Below, one piece after another: positions 8,630 to 16,517 of a stretch of DNA of 52,631 nt; position 1 is the stretch's first letter; each line of letters starts with the position of its first letter. Under the pieces are notes generated by a model. The model saw only the letters and a list, made by a program, of their open reading frames with translations. It did no database searches and was not told the DNA's origin. The DNA is from CAWGUU01 sp963825765. Its GTDB lineage: Bacteria; Actinomycetota; Acidimicrobiia; Acidimicrobiales; AC-14. The position numbers were made by a program, and so were the translations under genes. The DNA lies in the NCBI GenBank assembly GCA_963825765.1, contig CAWGUU010000016.1, forward strand, positions 1 through 52,631, given 5' to 3'.

Positions 8630-9865
8630 TCAATGTCCGGCGTCACGGGCACCTCCTTCCTCCGGTTCCACCTCCAACATCAGGCCGTCGATGGACACCA
8701 CCCGCACCGGCGCCCCGGCCTCGATCGGCGTGGCCCGGTTGGTCCGTGCCCGCCACAGCCCGCCCTCGAGGGACACGGTGCCCTCCGGATCGACGGCCGT
8801 GGTGGCCTGGCCGAGGGTCCCGATCATGGACTCCCGCCCGATCGTCGGCGTGGAGAAACGGGCCCGCACCATCGACCGCATGCCCGACACCATCAGGAGG
8901 AACACCCCGGCCAGGACCGCGATCAGGGTCGGCCACGGGACCCCGATCCCGTCGCCGAACAGGAGCAGCGATCCGACCACGAGGCTCATCGATCCGATGG
9001 CAGTCCAGGTGCGGGGCGCGCCCGACTGCACGTCCACGGCGAAGCCGAACAGCCCCAAGGCCACCAGGGCGAGACCCAGCGGCGAGGTGGGGAGCACGGC
9101 GAGCCCGTAGCCGGCCAGCACGAGAAGCAGGGCGCCGGTGGCCCCCGCCACCCCGATCCCGACGCTGAAGAACTCGAAGATGACCAGGCAGAGGCCCACC
9201 ATGAGCAGCAGGTAGGCCACCGACGGGCTGGCGGCGGCGTGGAGCAGCCGCTCGAGGACATCAAGCTTGGCGAAGCGGACGTTCCCCGCTGCCTCCATCC
9301 TCGTCTCACCGCCCTCGGTGACCGTCCGGGCCGTCTCCAGGGTCACGCCGCCGACCTCCCGCCCGTCCAGGCCGACCAGGAACTCGCCCAGCGTGGGGCT
9401 CACCACGTCGACGAGCCCTCGGGCCACGGCCGCCTCGGGCGTCAGGGACTCCGGAAACCCCCGCGTCCGCCCGATGCGCGTGGCCGGTGCCATCCCCGTC
9501 ACCGCCGCGACCTGCGCCAGCTGGGCGGCCCCGCCGTAGGCCTTGGCGCCCGTGGGCCCCACCCAGACCGCCACCGGCACCGACGAATGGGCGACCTTGA
9601 ACAGCAGCACGTCGAGGTCCGACCGCGAGAGCAGCGACCCCGGGCTGTCGAGCTGGATGACGATCACCTCGTCGCCGCCGGCCTGCGCCCGCGACAGTGA
9701 GCGCTCGATGAAATCGCCGACCACCGGGTCGATGCGGCCCTTGACCTCGATGATGTCGACCACCCCGGCGTCCTGGGCGACGGCGGGGTGGAGGCCGGTG
9801 GCGCCGGCGGTGGCCAGCGTCCCGAGGAGAAGAAGGGCGGCAAGTAGTCTGCGGATGGGGTGGAT
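8630..9865 (-). CDS. NfeD-like membrane protein with degenerate ClpP-type protease domain
   Basis: NfeD family protein: a signal peptide (basic RR, hydrophobic run, cleavage after PAVAQ), an extracytoplasmic ClpP/SppA-like domain (VIVIQLDSPGSLL; VPVAVWVGPTGAKAYGG), four or five membrane helices and a C-terminal OB-fold NfeD domain (IGTLGQATTAVDPEGTVSLEGGLW). Active members have an AASAG-type nucleophile motif after PxGA; here the aligned residues are AYGG, without Ser, and the domain is short, so it is probably not a protease. No in-frame ATG, GTG or TTG exists near the signal peptide; the listed 5' end is an ATC codon, and CTG about 24 bases upstream is an alternative. The nearest GTG (9763) would remove the signal peptide. 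It is divergent from, and overlaps, the ATPase gene. Confidence 0.8.
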   Translation of the reverse strand: MHPIRRLLAALLLLGTLATAGATGLHPAVAQDAGVVDIIEVKGRIDPVVGDFIERSLSRAQAGGDEVIVIQLDSPGSLLSRSDLDVLLFKVAHSSVPVAVWVGPTGAKAYGGAAQLAQVAAVTGMAPATRIGRTRGFPESLTPEAAVARGLVDVVSPTLGEFLVGLDGREVGGVTLETARTVTEGGETRMEAAGNVRFAKLDVLERLLHAAASPSVAYLLLMVGLCLVIFEFFSVGIGVAGATGALLLVLAGYGLAVLPTSPLGLALVALGLFGFAVDVQSGAPRTWTAIGSMSLVVGSLLLFGDGIGVPWPTLIAVLAGVFLLMVSGMRSMVRARFSTPTIGRESMIGTLGQATTAVDPEGTVSLEGGLWRARTNRATPIEAGAPVRVVSIDGLMLEVEPEEGGARDAGH

Positions 9866-10876
9866 CCTCGCGAGTTTCTCAGCCAGTCGCGAGTCGTCAT
9901 CGTCGCCGGGAAGGGTGGCGTCGGCAAGACGACGGTCTCGGCCGCACTGGCCAGGATGGGCGCGGCCGCCGGCCTTTCGGTCCTGATCGTGGCCGTGGAG
10001 GCCAAGAGCGGCCTGGTCGCGGCCCTCGGCGCCGCCGGGTTCCTCGACTACGGCGAGCGTGAGCTGGCCCCGAACATCCGGGCCCGCACCCTCACTCCCG
10101 ACATCGCCCTGGTGGAGTACATGGACAGCCACGGGCTCGGCAAGCTGTCCAAGAAGATGGCCAACAGCGGGATGGTGGAGGTCGTCGCCACCGCCGCTCC
10201 CGGCATCAAGGACATCCTGGTCCTCGGCAAGATCAAGCAGCTGGAGCGCGCCGGAGCCGCCGACCTCATCATCGTGGACGCCCCCGCCGCCGGCCACGCC
10301 CTCACCTTCCTCGTCAGCCCTCGCAGCGTCATGGACGTGGCCCGCAGCGGCGTCCTGCGGTCCCAGGCCGACGAGGCCTTCCAGCTCCTCACCGACTCGT
10401 CGCGCTGCCAGGTCATCCTGGTCACGCTGCCGGAGGAGACCCCGGTCAACGAGCTGGTGGAGACCGAGGCCGCCTTGATGAGCAGGATCCGCGTCAAGCT
10501 GGGGCCCGTGGTCGTCAACGGCCTCTACCCGAAGCTCGACGGCCTCGACGAGGACCCCGAGGAGGCCGCCGCCCGCCAGGGCGTCACCCTGTTCCCGGGC
10601 GAGGCCGAGGTCCTCCGGACCGCCGCCGATTTCCGTCTCCGGCGCCACGAGCTCCAGCAGGAGCAGCTGGCCCGGCTGGATCTCGCCCTGAAGCTGCCCC
10701 AGCTTCACTTGCCGGCCCTGTTCACCGTCGACTTCGGGCTGGCCGAGATCGACGTGCTGGCGGGCGCTATCGCCGAGCAGCTGAAGGCGCTCCCGGAGGC
10801 GGGCCGGGTGGCAACCGGACGCGATGTCGGCGGACGGGATGTCGGGGGGAAGGTGGCCCGGTCGGCAAGCGAGTAG
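9860..10876 (+). CDS. ArsA/Get3-like ATPase, first of a pair
   Basis: Cytosolic ATPase of the ArsA/Get3 (deviant P-loop) family. The signature GKGGVGKTT lies at residues 16-24, followed by the ADP-switch region and IIVDAPAAGHALTFL, the segment where this family has its DTAPTGHTLR motif. The 338-residue length fits a single-domain ArsA. GTG start. In mycobacteria the equivalent adjacent pair (Rv3679-Rv3680) sits next to whiB4 and has been described as a heteromeric Get3-like complex; by analogy the two proteins here should act together. No arsenite-binding cysteine triad is evident, so arsenic resistance is unlikely. The stop is followed after 32 bases by the partner gene. Confidence 0.88.
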   Translation: MDPREFLSQSRVVIVAGKGGVGKTTVSAALARMGAAAGLSVLIVAVEAKSGLVAALGAAGFLDYGERELAPNIRARTLTPDIALVEYMDSHGLGKLSKKMANSGMVEVVATAAPGIKDILVLGKIKQLERAGAADLIIVDAPAAGHALTFLVSPRSVMDVARSGVLRSQADEAFQLLTDSSRCQVILVTLPEETPVNELVETEAALMSRIRVKLGPVVVNGLYPKLDGLDEDPEEAAARQGVTLFPGEAEVLRTAADFRLRRHELQQEQLARLDLALKLPQLHLPALFTVDFGLAEIDVLAGAIAEQLKALPEAGRVATGRDVGGRDVGGKVARSASE

Positions 10877-10908
10877 GTCTCGCCGAGCTGGTCGGTCGAC
10901 GTTCGGTC

Positions 10909-11979
10909 GTGGTCTGCTGCGGGCCCGGCGGCGTGGGCAAGACCACCATCGCCGGGGTCCTGGCGATGGAAGGGGCGCGCCAGGGGCGCAGGGCGGTGGT
11001 GGTCACCATCGACCCGGCTCGGCGGCTGGCCGACGCCCTCGGCCTGACGAACCTGCCCGACACGCCCCACCGCATCGAGGGGCCCTGGCCGGGCGAGCTG
11101 TGGGCGCTCATGCTCGACGCCCGCAAGACCTTCGACAGCCTCGTCACCAGGTACGCCCGCACGCCTCAGCAGGTCGACGCCATCTTGCACAACCGGTTCT
11201 ACCGCAACATCGCCGGCGCCCTGTCGGGCACCCAGGAGTACATGGCCACCGAGAAGCTGTTCGAGCTGCACGCCGACGACCGCTTCGACCTGGTCGTCGT
11301 CGACACCCCGCCGACCCGCAACGCCCTCGACTTCCTCGACGCCCCCCGCCGCCTCACCAGGTTCATCGACAACCGCTTCTACCGGATGATGATGGCCCCG
11401 GCCCACGGCGGGTACCGGGTGATGAGCCTGGCCACCGGCCTGGTCCTCAAGACCGTGTCGCGCACGGTCGGCAGTGACGTGGTGGGCGAGGCGGTCACGT
11501 TCTTCCAGGCCTTCGAGGGCATGGAGGGCGGGTTCCGGGAGCGGGCTCAGCGCGTGCGCGACCTGCTCGGCGAGCCGGGGACGTCGTTCGTGCTCGTGTC
11601 GTCGCCCCACCGCGACGCCGCCAAGGAGGTCGGGTTCTTCGCCGACAAGCTGACCGACGCCGGCCTGCGGGCCGAGGGCCTCGTCGTCAACCGAACCCAC
11701 CCGCGCTTCGGTGGAGGGCTGGCCGAGTCGGACCGCGAGCGGGCCGAGACGCTGGCCGGCACACCGCTCGGTGCGTTCTACGCGAACCTCGCCGACTTCT
11801 CGCAGATGGCCGAGGCCGAGCAGGGCCACATCGCCGAGCTGGTGAAGAAGGTGGGGACGGCGGCGGCGGCGGTCGTGCCCGAGTTGCCGGGCGACGTCCA
11901 CGACCTCGCCGGCATCGAGGCGGTCGCCGGGTACGTGTTCGCCAGCGAGGCAGGGGCACCGGTGGGCCCGCAGGCGTAG
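10909..11979 (+). CDS. ArsA/Get3-like ATPase, second of a pair
   Basis: Second ArsA-family ATPase, 356 residues from the listed GTG. The P-loop GPGGVGKTT begins only about 5 residues after that start, followed by VVVTIDPARRLADALGL and VVVDTPPTRNALDFLDAP, all family landmarks. The in-frame sequence upstream of GTG, back to the previous stop, reads like a normal ArsA N-terminus (GLAELVGRRSVV) but contains no ATG, GTG or TTG; a CTG lies 21 bases before the GTG. The true start may therefore be upstream and non-standard. It probably forms a complex with the preceding ATPase. Confidence 0.87.
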   Translation: MVCCGPGGVGKTTIAGVLAMEGARQGRRAVVVTIDPARRLADALGLTNLPDTPHRIEGPWPGELWALMLDARKTFDSLVTRYARTPQQVDAILHNRFYRNIAGALSGTQEYMATEKLFELHADDRFDLVVVDTPPTRNALDFLDAPRRLTRFIDNRFYRMMMAPAHGGYRVMSLATGLVLKTVSRTVGSDVVGEAVTFFQAFEGMEGGFRERAQRVRDLLGEPGTSFVLVSSPHRDAAKEVGFFADKLTDAGLRAEGLVVNRTHPRFGGGLAESDRERAETLAGTPLGAFYANLADFSQMAEAEQGHIAELVKKVGTAAAAVVPELPGDVHDLAGIEAVAGYVFASEAGAPVGPQA

Positions 11980-12057
11980 CCTGGAGCCGTCGGATCTTCG
12001 TTCGAGAGCTGGTGGAGGGGGCTGCGGTCGCTTCCGGTCGCGCTGCAGTTCCTCGGC

Positions 12058-12390
12058 GTGCTCTCACTGGTCGCGCTGGTCTGGGCCGTGTCCGGGTTGA
12101 TCTCGCTCGCCATCGACGACTCGGTGTCGGTGACGAGCGACACCCGCGTGAGGCGGACGGTTGCGCCAGCTGTCACGTCGACCTCGTCGTCGTCGACCTC
12201 GACGTCGGTCGCGGTGACGACGACGGAAGCCACGTCGACCACGGTGGAGGTGACTTCGACGACCCAGGCTCCGGTCACCGTGGCGCCGACGACGACCTCG
12301 ACCGTGGCGGAGGAGCAGCCCGAGCCCAGCATCGAGGAGATCTGTCCCGAGGGCCTCCATCCCGACGGCACCGGGTTCTGCATCCCGTAG
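12058..12390 (+). CDS. Small membrane protein with Ser/Thr-rich extracytoplasmic tail
   Basis: Predicted 110-residue protein: one hydrophobic helix at the very N-terminus (residues 1-19), then a Ser/Thr/Val-rich low-complexity stretch of about 60 residues, and a short C-terminal tail with two cysteines (EICPEGLHPDGTGFCIP) that could form a disulfide. GTG is the only standard start in the frame; the upstream codons in frame also read like membrane-proximal protein (SWWRGL), so the N-terminus may be longer. No family recognised. It lies 3' of the ATPase pair, possibly in the same transcript. Confidence 0.6.
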   Translation: MLSLVALVWAVSGLISLAIDDSVSVTSDTRVRRTVAPAVTSTSSSSTSTSVAVTTTEATSTTVEVTSTTQAPVTVAPTTTSTVAEEQPEPSIEEICPEGLHPDGTGFCIP

Positions 12391-12408
12391 CGGCCTCCGG
12401 CGGGCCGG

Positions 12409-12774
12409 TCAGCTGCTGCCGGTGGCTTCCTTCTCGTCGGCGTCGGTGAGCGAGCGGGCCGCTTCTTCGATCGTGTCGGTGACGGTGACGATGCGGTCGA
12501 AGCCGGTGGTGTGGAGGAGTCGGACCAGCGTGGGCCGGTTGCAGCACACGGCCACGTCGCCCCCGACCTCCCGCGCTCGGCGGATGCCGCCGATGAGGGC
12601 GCCGAGGCCGGCGGAGTCGACGAAGGGCACCTGGGACATGTCGATGAGCAGTTTCGGCCTGGCCGCCAGTTCGCCCAATGCCTCCCGGAACTGGCCGACC
12701 GTGTAGGCGTCAAGCTCCCCGACGGGACGGCAGACCGTGTAGCCCTCGCCCTCCTCGAGATCGATGTGGAGCAC
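12409..12774 (-). CDS. STAS-domain anti-anti-sigma factor-like protein
   Basis: Single STAS domain of 121 residues, the fold of SpoIIAA/RsbV anti-sigma factor antagonists. The phosphorylatable Ser is Ser54 in FVDSAGLGAL, after the conserved beta strand LLIDMSQVPFVDS. Family members bind an anti-sigma kinase when unphosphorylated and so release a sigma factor. No anti-sigma kinase gene is adjacent, so the partner is unknown. GTG start. It is divergent from the receiver-domain gene, with about 70 bases between them for two promoters. Confidence 0.88.
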   Translation of the reverse strand: MLHIDLEEGEGYTVCRPVGELDAYTVGQFREALGELAARPKLLIDMSQVPFVDSAGLGALIGGIRRAREVGGDVAVCCNRPTLVRLLHTTGFDRIVTVTDTIEEAARSLTDADEKEATGSS

Positions 12775-12847
12775 GCGGGTCCCCTTGGTTCGCCCGGCTG
12801 CGACGCTGGAATGCTACCCAAGCGCCGGGAGGGCTACCCTGCGGCGC

Positions 12848-13267
12848 ATGCCGGAGGTGCTCATCGTCAGCGACTCGGCCCTGGTGCGCGCCGAAGTGCG
12901 CTCGGCCCTGCCCGACGCCGCCATCGCGGTCCGCGAGCTCACCCGCGGGTCCGAGGTGCGGGAGTCGGTGCGCAAGAAGGCGCCCGACCTGGCGATCTTG
13001 GACCTGCAGATCGGCAAGATGGGCGGGATGGCCACCTGCCTCGACCTGCGGCTGGAGGAGAGCGGGGGCAGGATCCCCCACATCCCCGTCCTCATGCTCC
13101 TCGACCGCCGGGCCGACGTGTTCCTCGCCCGCCGCTCCGCCGCCGAGGGCTGGGCGGTGAAGCCGCTGGACCCGCTGCGGCTGGAGCGGGCCATCAGCAG
13201 CCTTCTCGCCGGCGGCCGCTACGAGGACGACTCGTACGTGCCGGTCAGCGTCCCACTTACCTCGTAG
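12848..13267 (+). CDS. Stand-alone response-regulator receiver-like protein
   Basis: A 139-residue protein with the layout of a CheY-type receiver domain and no output domain. The presumed phospho-acceptor is Asp52 in LAILDLQIGKMGGM, and the conserved Lys is in VKPLDPLRLERAI near residue 105. The first acidic cluster is reduced (VSDS instead of VDDD), so phosphorylation chemistry may be altered. The ATG is preferred over earlier in-frame codons because homology-like sequence begins there. No histidine kinase is nearby; a link to the divergent STAS gene is only positional. Confidence 0.75.
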   Translation: MPEVLIVSDSALVRAEVRSALPDAAIAVRELTRGSEVRESVRKKAPDLAILDLQIGKMGGMATCLDLRLEESGGRIPHIPVLMLLDRRADVFLARRSAAEGWAVKPLDPLRLERAISSLLAGGRYEDDSYVPVSVPLTS

Positions 13268-13301
13268 CTCCACCGGCAGGGTCGGGGTAGGATCGAAGGC
13301 A

Positions 13302-13378
13302 CGGGAAGTGGCGCAGCTTGGTAGCGCGCAGCGTTCGGGACGCTGAGGCCGGGGGTTCAAGTCCCCCCTTCCCGACCA
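13302..13378 (+). tRNA. tRNA-Pro (CGG)
   Basis: Complete cloverleaf: 7-bp acceptor stem CGGGAAG/CTTCCCG, D stem GCGC, anticodon stem CAGCG/CGCTG with loop TTCGGGA (anticodon CGG, reads CCG), T arm GGGGG-TTCAAGT-CCCCC, discriminator A and an encoded CCA. The 3' end borders a decayed integrase gene, so it was probably the attachment site of an integrative element. Confidence 0.95.
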
Positions 13379-13423
13379 GGAAACATGCAGGTCAGGGCTA
13401 TGCGGCCCTGGAGGACGGGTAGG

Positions 13424-13850
13424 TCAGCTAGCGCGCAGGCCGCGACCAGGCCCCGGGAATTCCATGAACCGCGTCCCGAGCCGCTCGGCCGCCGCTGCGA
13501 CGGCGGCCTGGAGGGCTGTGCGCAGAACGCGACCGTGAGCCCGGGATCGCTGTGTCCGAGCCGGGTATGGGCGGTCTTGAGGCGACGCCGTCGAGCACCA
13601 TGCCGGTCACATTGGCCCGTCGGAGGTGGTGAAGGCGAGACCCGTGAGGTCGGCGGCGACGGTGGCCGGGCTCCAGACGCGCGTCGAGAGTGGCCGTAGC
13701 CGAGCGCCCCGAGCTTCGGCGCCGAAAAGATGAACGAATCGGTCGGCGTCGGCACCATCGGGCCCCCGACTGACCAGCTGGTCAGGAGGGCCATGGGGCC
13801 GCTGGGGGCGGCCATGTGCGACGAGAGGAGAGATATCCGCCGTCACGATC
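13424..13850 (-). pseudogene. Tyrosine recombinase (integrase) C-terminal relic
   Basis: Reading the reverse strand in more than one frame recovers pieces of a phage-type integrase C-terminus: HHLRRAN (decayed HxLRH box), LKTAHTRLGHSDPGLT (the box before the catalytic Tyr) and, in another frame, ALQAAVAAAAERLGTRF, a common integrase tail. At least two frameshifts separate them, and the Tyr-containing YxH segment is lost. The C-terminus points at the tRNA-Pro gene, as expected for an integrase that used the tRNA as attachment site. The 5' limit is approximate. Confidence 0.6.
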
Positions 13851-13855
13851 CCGCC

Positions 13856-15047
13856 TCAATGGGCGGGCATACGGCATCGAACAACGCTAGGAATGAGGCT
13901 TGCTAGCTCTTCAAGCTCACCTACGGGCCGGTTCGAAGCGAATTGACTGCGTTCGAAGAAGGTTCGGATTACATCCAAATTGCGGGTACTCAATACCGTC
14001 ACGTAACAGAGATACATGACGCTGATCGCCTCGCCGACTCCTCCTTGGGGTGCTCCCTCCTCATCGTCTGCCTCGAGCTGAGGATCGTCACCCCCGAATG
14101 CATCTCGATGTCCGCCGAGATAGGCCTGCGCAAATGCGATGATTTGTGGCCGATGGCGTTGAAGGTCCGCCTCGACTCGATCCAGAGTTTCATAACCAGC
14201 AGCCGATAGGGCAGTTGCCATCCGCGATGCTTCAAAATCTTGGATATCATCATGTTCCAGCACGTCAAAGTGGGTAGCCCGGGCGATCTCCTCAGCAATT
14301 GAGCGTGCCAATTTATTCTGGAGGATAAACGCCTTAACGGACTCCTTATCGATGAGGACGGTCTCGGACCGGTGACTATCCAGTCGCGCCCTGATCTCAT
14401 CCTGATAGGCAGCCAGTTCCTCTCGGACCTTGACGAATTCTTCATCGGCAATCTCCAGCAGACCAGCTAGCCGTGAGAACCGACGTCGGATTACCCGAGG
14501 AACCGCAGTAGGGCTCTTGTAACCAAGGTCGTGTTCAATCTCGGCCCAGGCATGCTGCAGGATGGACCGTATTTGGACTTCGCATTTCTGGTCTGATAGC
14601 CGTTGATACTCCGCCAACTCTAGGCGAGCCTGTGAGAGACTCACAATGTAATGCATGGACAAGTAGCCGAAGGATCGGGCTCCAAGGCGGCACGCCGGTC
14701 GACGGAGTTTTCGACATCAGTTTCAAACTCGCTTTCGATGATCGACGCTACAGCATCCACCTCATCCGAAAATGAGTGATGACTCTTAGACCGATAAGAT
14801 CGGTCACGTCTTGGAGCTGCCGGTACTTTCCTCGGTCACTTCGTCGCAGCTTCCGCTCAAGACTAGTCCTCGTCTTGACCCGACTCTCGATTGTGTGGAC
14901 CTTGATACGGTGCGATTGAAGTATTCGGAGGACGAGTTCCTCAATACTGACGCAGTAATCGTGGAGTGCGTCGGAGTCGCCATCAAAGTCTCTCAATAGA
15001 GACCTGATCGTTCGTTCGCCTAACTTACCCCTCCCCTTCTCAGTCAT
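13856..15047 (-). pseudogene. RelA/SpoT-domain nucleotide pyrophosphokinase, two frameshifts
   Basis: The start is an ATG preceded by AGAGGA. The N-terminal part gives ESRVKTRTSLERKL and LQDVTDLIGLRVIT; the frame then breaks at the HF codons near 14767, continues as SDEVDAVASIIE in a second frame, and breaks again near 14677, after which GYLSMHYIV and CEVQIRSILQHAWAEIEHDL follow to the end. Joined, these make a typical alarmone-synthetase domain plus a 150-residue unrecognised C-terminal extension, about 397 residues in all. Such small RelA/SpoT proteins make (p)ppGpp or act as toxSAS-type toxins or phage-defence enzymes (CapRel is one example). GC is visibly lower than the neighbours. Either the gene is dead or these are sequence errors. 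Confidence 0.75.
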
Positions 15048-15210
15048 AGAATCCTCTGAAACACTTGCACCCGCGTCATACGTCCAGGTAGCCATAGGCA
15101 AAGCGATTCTAGCGATGTCTCGGGCGCACCTCGGGCCCGAGATTCAGAGTTCGCTGGGGGAAAGACCAAACCGAAGCTCCTCGAGAAGGTGAGAGGCAAG
15201 AAGGACACCA

Positions 15211-15271
15211 GGCGTCGGGCGTCGGGCGTCGGGCGTCGGGCGTCGGGCGTCGGGCGTCGGGCGTCGGGCGT
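15211..15271. repeat. 7-bp tandem repeat, about 8.7 copies
   Basis: The unit GGCGTCG is repeated head to tail without error about 8.7 times. It lies between the RelA/SpoT-like gene and the toxin gene and is not inside a convincing gene. Such arrays change length by slipped-strand replication. Confidence 0.9.
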
Positions 15272-15355
15272 GTTGGCCGTCGCCTGCAGGTTGTCTGCCT
15301 CCGTTGCCACTGATCGTTCATATGAGCGCCGACACCCGCCGCTCCAGCCTCGTGC

Positions 15356-15721
15356 CTATCGACGGCTTCGGAACAACTCGCTGACCGCACCTTCGACGTC
15401 GTGTTCCGATGCCGCACGAACGAGGAGATCGGCTAGGACTCGATCCTCCGACGGGATGAATTGCTCACCATCAAGGCCGTTGCGGTCGAGCAGCCACTTG
15501 GCCAGAAGTAGCGCCGTCCGCTTGTTTCCTTCAGCGAAGCCCTGTGCTCGAGCGAGGCGGTAAGCGATAACCGCAGCGGCCTCGACGGGGTCTTTGACCT
15601 CGTCGATGGCTGCGAGTGCCCTTTCCACCCGGTCCAAGTCGTCCGGCTCGTCGAACCATTCGTCCTCATCACGGACGGCGCGGTTGAATGCGACAGCCAG
15701 CTCGATGGTCGGTCGCCTCAA
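15356..15721 (-). CDS. Doc/Fic-type toxin-like protein
   Basis: A 121-residue protein of the Fic/Doc superfamily. Doc toxins phosphorylate EF-Tu; other Fic proteins AMPylate targets. The active-site loop is GFAEGNKRTA (residues 61-70), matching the xFxxGNKR part of the motif, but the catalytic His that normally stands two residues before Phe is Gln60. Upstream helices (DPVEAAAVIAYRLARA) match the family layout. The start is TTG and overlaps the stop of the small upstream gene, typical of a toxin following its antitoxin. Whether the Gln variant is active is unknown. Confidence 0.75.
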   Translation of the reverse strand: MRRPTIELAVAFNRAVRDEDEWFDEPDDLDRVERALAAIDEVKDPVEAAAVIAYRLARAQGFAEGNKRTALLLAKWLLDRNGLDGEQFIPSEDRVLADLLVRAASEHDVEGAVSELFRSRR

Positions 15722-15840
15722 TGCTCGTGCAGATAAGCGAGTAGCTCGCGATACCGATCGAGGGCCTCCCTGAGCCAGACGCGGTCGTCAGCGTCGAGGT
15801 CCAGCTCCTTCTCCTCGATCACCCGCTTCGCGTCCGTCAT
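15718..15840 (-). CDS. Small antitoxin-like protein upstream of Doc-type toxin
   Basis: A 40-residue charged, helical protein (MTDAKRVIEEKEL to the end HEH) whose stop overlaps the TTG start of the Doc-like gene by 4 bases. The size, acidity and position are those of an antitoxin fragment or a short Phd-like partner, but it lacks a recognisable DNA-binding domain, and Phd proteins are usually about 70 residues. The frame is open further upstream without a better start. The assignment rests on operon position. Confidence 0.6.
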   Translation of the reverse strand: MTDAKRVIEEKELDLDADDRVWLREALDRYRELLAYLHEH

Positions 15841-16471
15841 CGCCTCAGCGTACCGCTGGCCCCCTCCTGCCGTCGTCGGCGAACGTCCGTACGTCGATAC
15901 CACCACTGAGGGTGAGTCGTTCCGCATGCGAGAGGCAAGCTCGAAAGGAGGACGCCCCGGACCAAAGAAGGTCTGACCACGTCCGAGGGGCGGGGACTTC
16001 TGCTGGCGACCAGCGGGGACTACGACTTCGCCATTGGCAGCGTCGACGCGGGGCGGAGGCGACTTGCCAGTCCGCAGCATCAGCGAAGCCTTGCAGCGTC
16101 GTCATTTTACCCGCGAGAGCGGGAACCACAGAACGCGCGGCCACCGACCGCTCGCGTGAGCAGTCTGGAAGGGCGAAGTACAGCAGCGACATGAGGGCCA
16201 CCGTCGTCAGCCGCTCCGCGTTTCCGAGAGCATTCACGCCCACCCTCCAAGCGCCCGTCCGCCGGGACCGGTCATACGGGCCGGCGGAACCGGGGAATCA
16301 GGGGCGACGGGCGCATTGCCGTTTGCCGGCAGGTCTGCCGACCGCCACTCACCCCGCGGTTAGCTCACGCCTGGAACGAGGACTTTCGCAGCTATCGTGG
16401 TCTGGTGTCGGGACGACGGGACGCACCCGACCCACTCGTCGACCGGATGGCGATCTAGTCGCGTATTGGCA
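15841..16471. other. Gene-free stretch between toxin pair and furA
   Basis: About 630 bases without a convincing gene. Open frames exist on both strands but their translations are Arg/Ser/Pro-rich and show no family features. A short perfect-arm hairpin (CTGCTGG/CCAGCGG type) occurs near 16001-16017. This probably holds the right end of the decayed island and, at its end, the furA promoter region. Confidence 0.4.
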
Positions 16472-16487
16472 TCCAACTAGATTTGGA
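16472..16487. promoter_or_regulatory. Candidate Fur operator upstream of furA
   Basis: An inverted repeat TCCAA-6-TTGGA with an A/T-rich centre (CTAGAT) lies 31 bases before the furA start, in otherwise GC-rich DNA. Actinobacterial furA genes are autoregulated from an AT-rich operator just upstream. Assignment rests on position and symmetry only. Confidence 0.4.
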
Positions 16488-16517
16488 CTCACTCCAGGAT
16501 TGGGGTAGGGTCCGGGC

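Larger units (their letters stand above)
13379..16517. mobile_element. Decayed genomic island at tRNA-Pro
   Basis: Everything between the tRNA-Pro 3' end and furA looks acquired: an integrase relic adjoining the tRNA, a RelA/SpoT-domain gene with clearly lower GC than the flanks, a simple tandem repeat, and a toxin-antitoxin-like pair. Gene decay (frameshifts in two genes) suggests the element can no longer move. I did not find a second copy of the tRNA-Pro 3' end inside the window, so the right boundary is a guess set by the return of core genes. Confidence 0.5.

Noticed and set aside
7016..9700. An 890-codon forward open frame across selB, whiB and the NfeD-like gene
   Set aside because: Composition is Arg/Gly/Pro-rich and it crosses three recognised genes in other frames; a high-GC shadow.
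15211..15271. CRISPR-like array
   Set aside because: The unit is 7 bp with no spacers; it is a simple tandem repeat.
15845..16243. Reverse-strand open frame of about 130 codons upstream of the toxin pair
   Set aside because: Arg/Ser/Pro-rich translation with no family features, and it overlaps the antitoxin-like gene's upstream region.
13379..16517. A second attachment-site copy of the tRNA-Pro 3' end inside the window
   Set aside because: I searched by eye for the T-arm and acceptor sequence downstream of the tRNA and found no convincing repeat.
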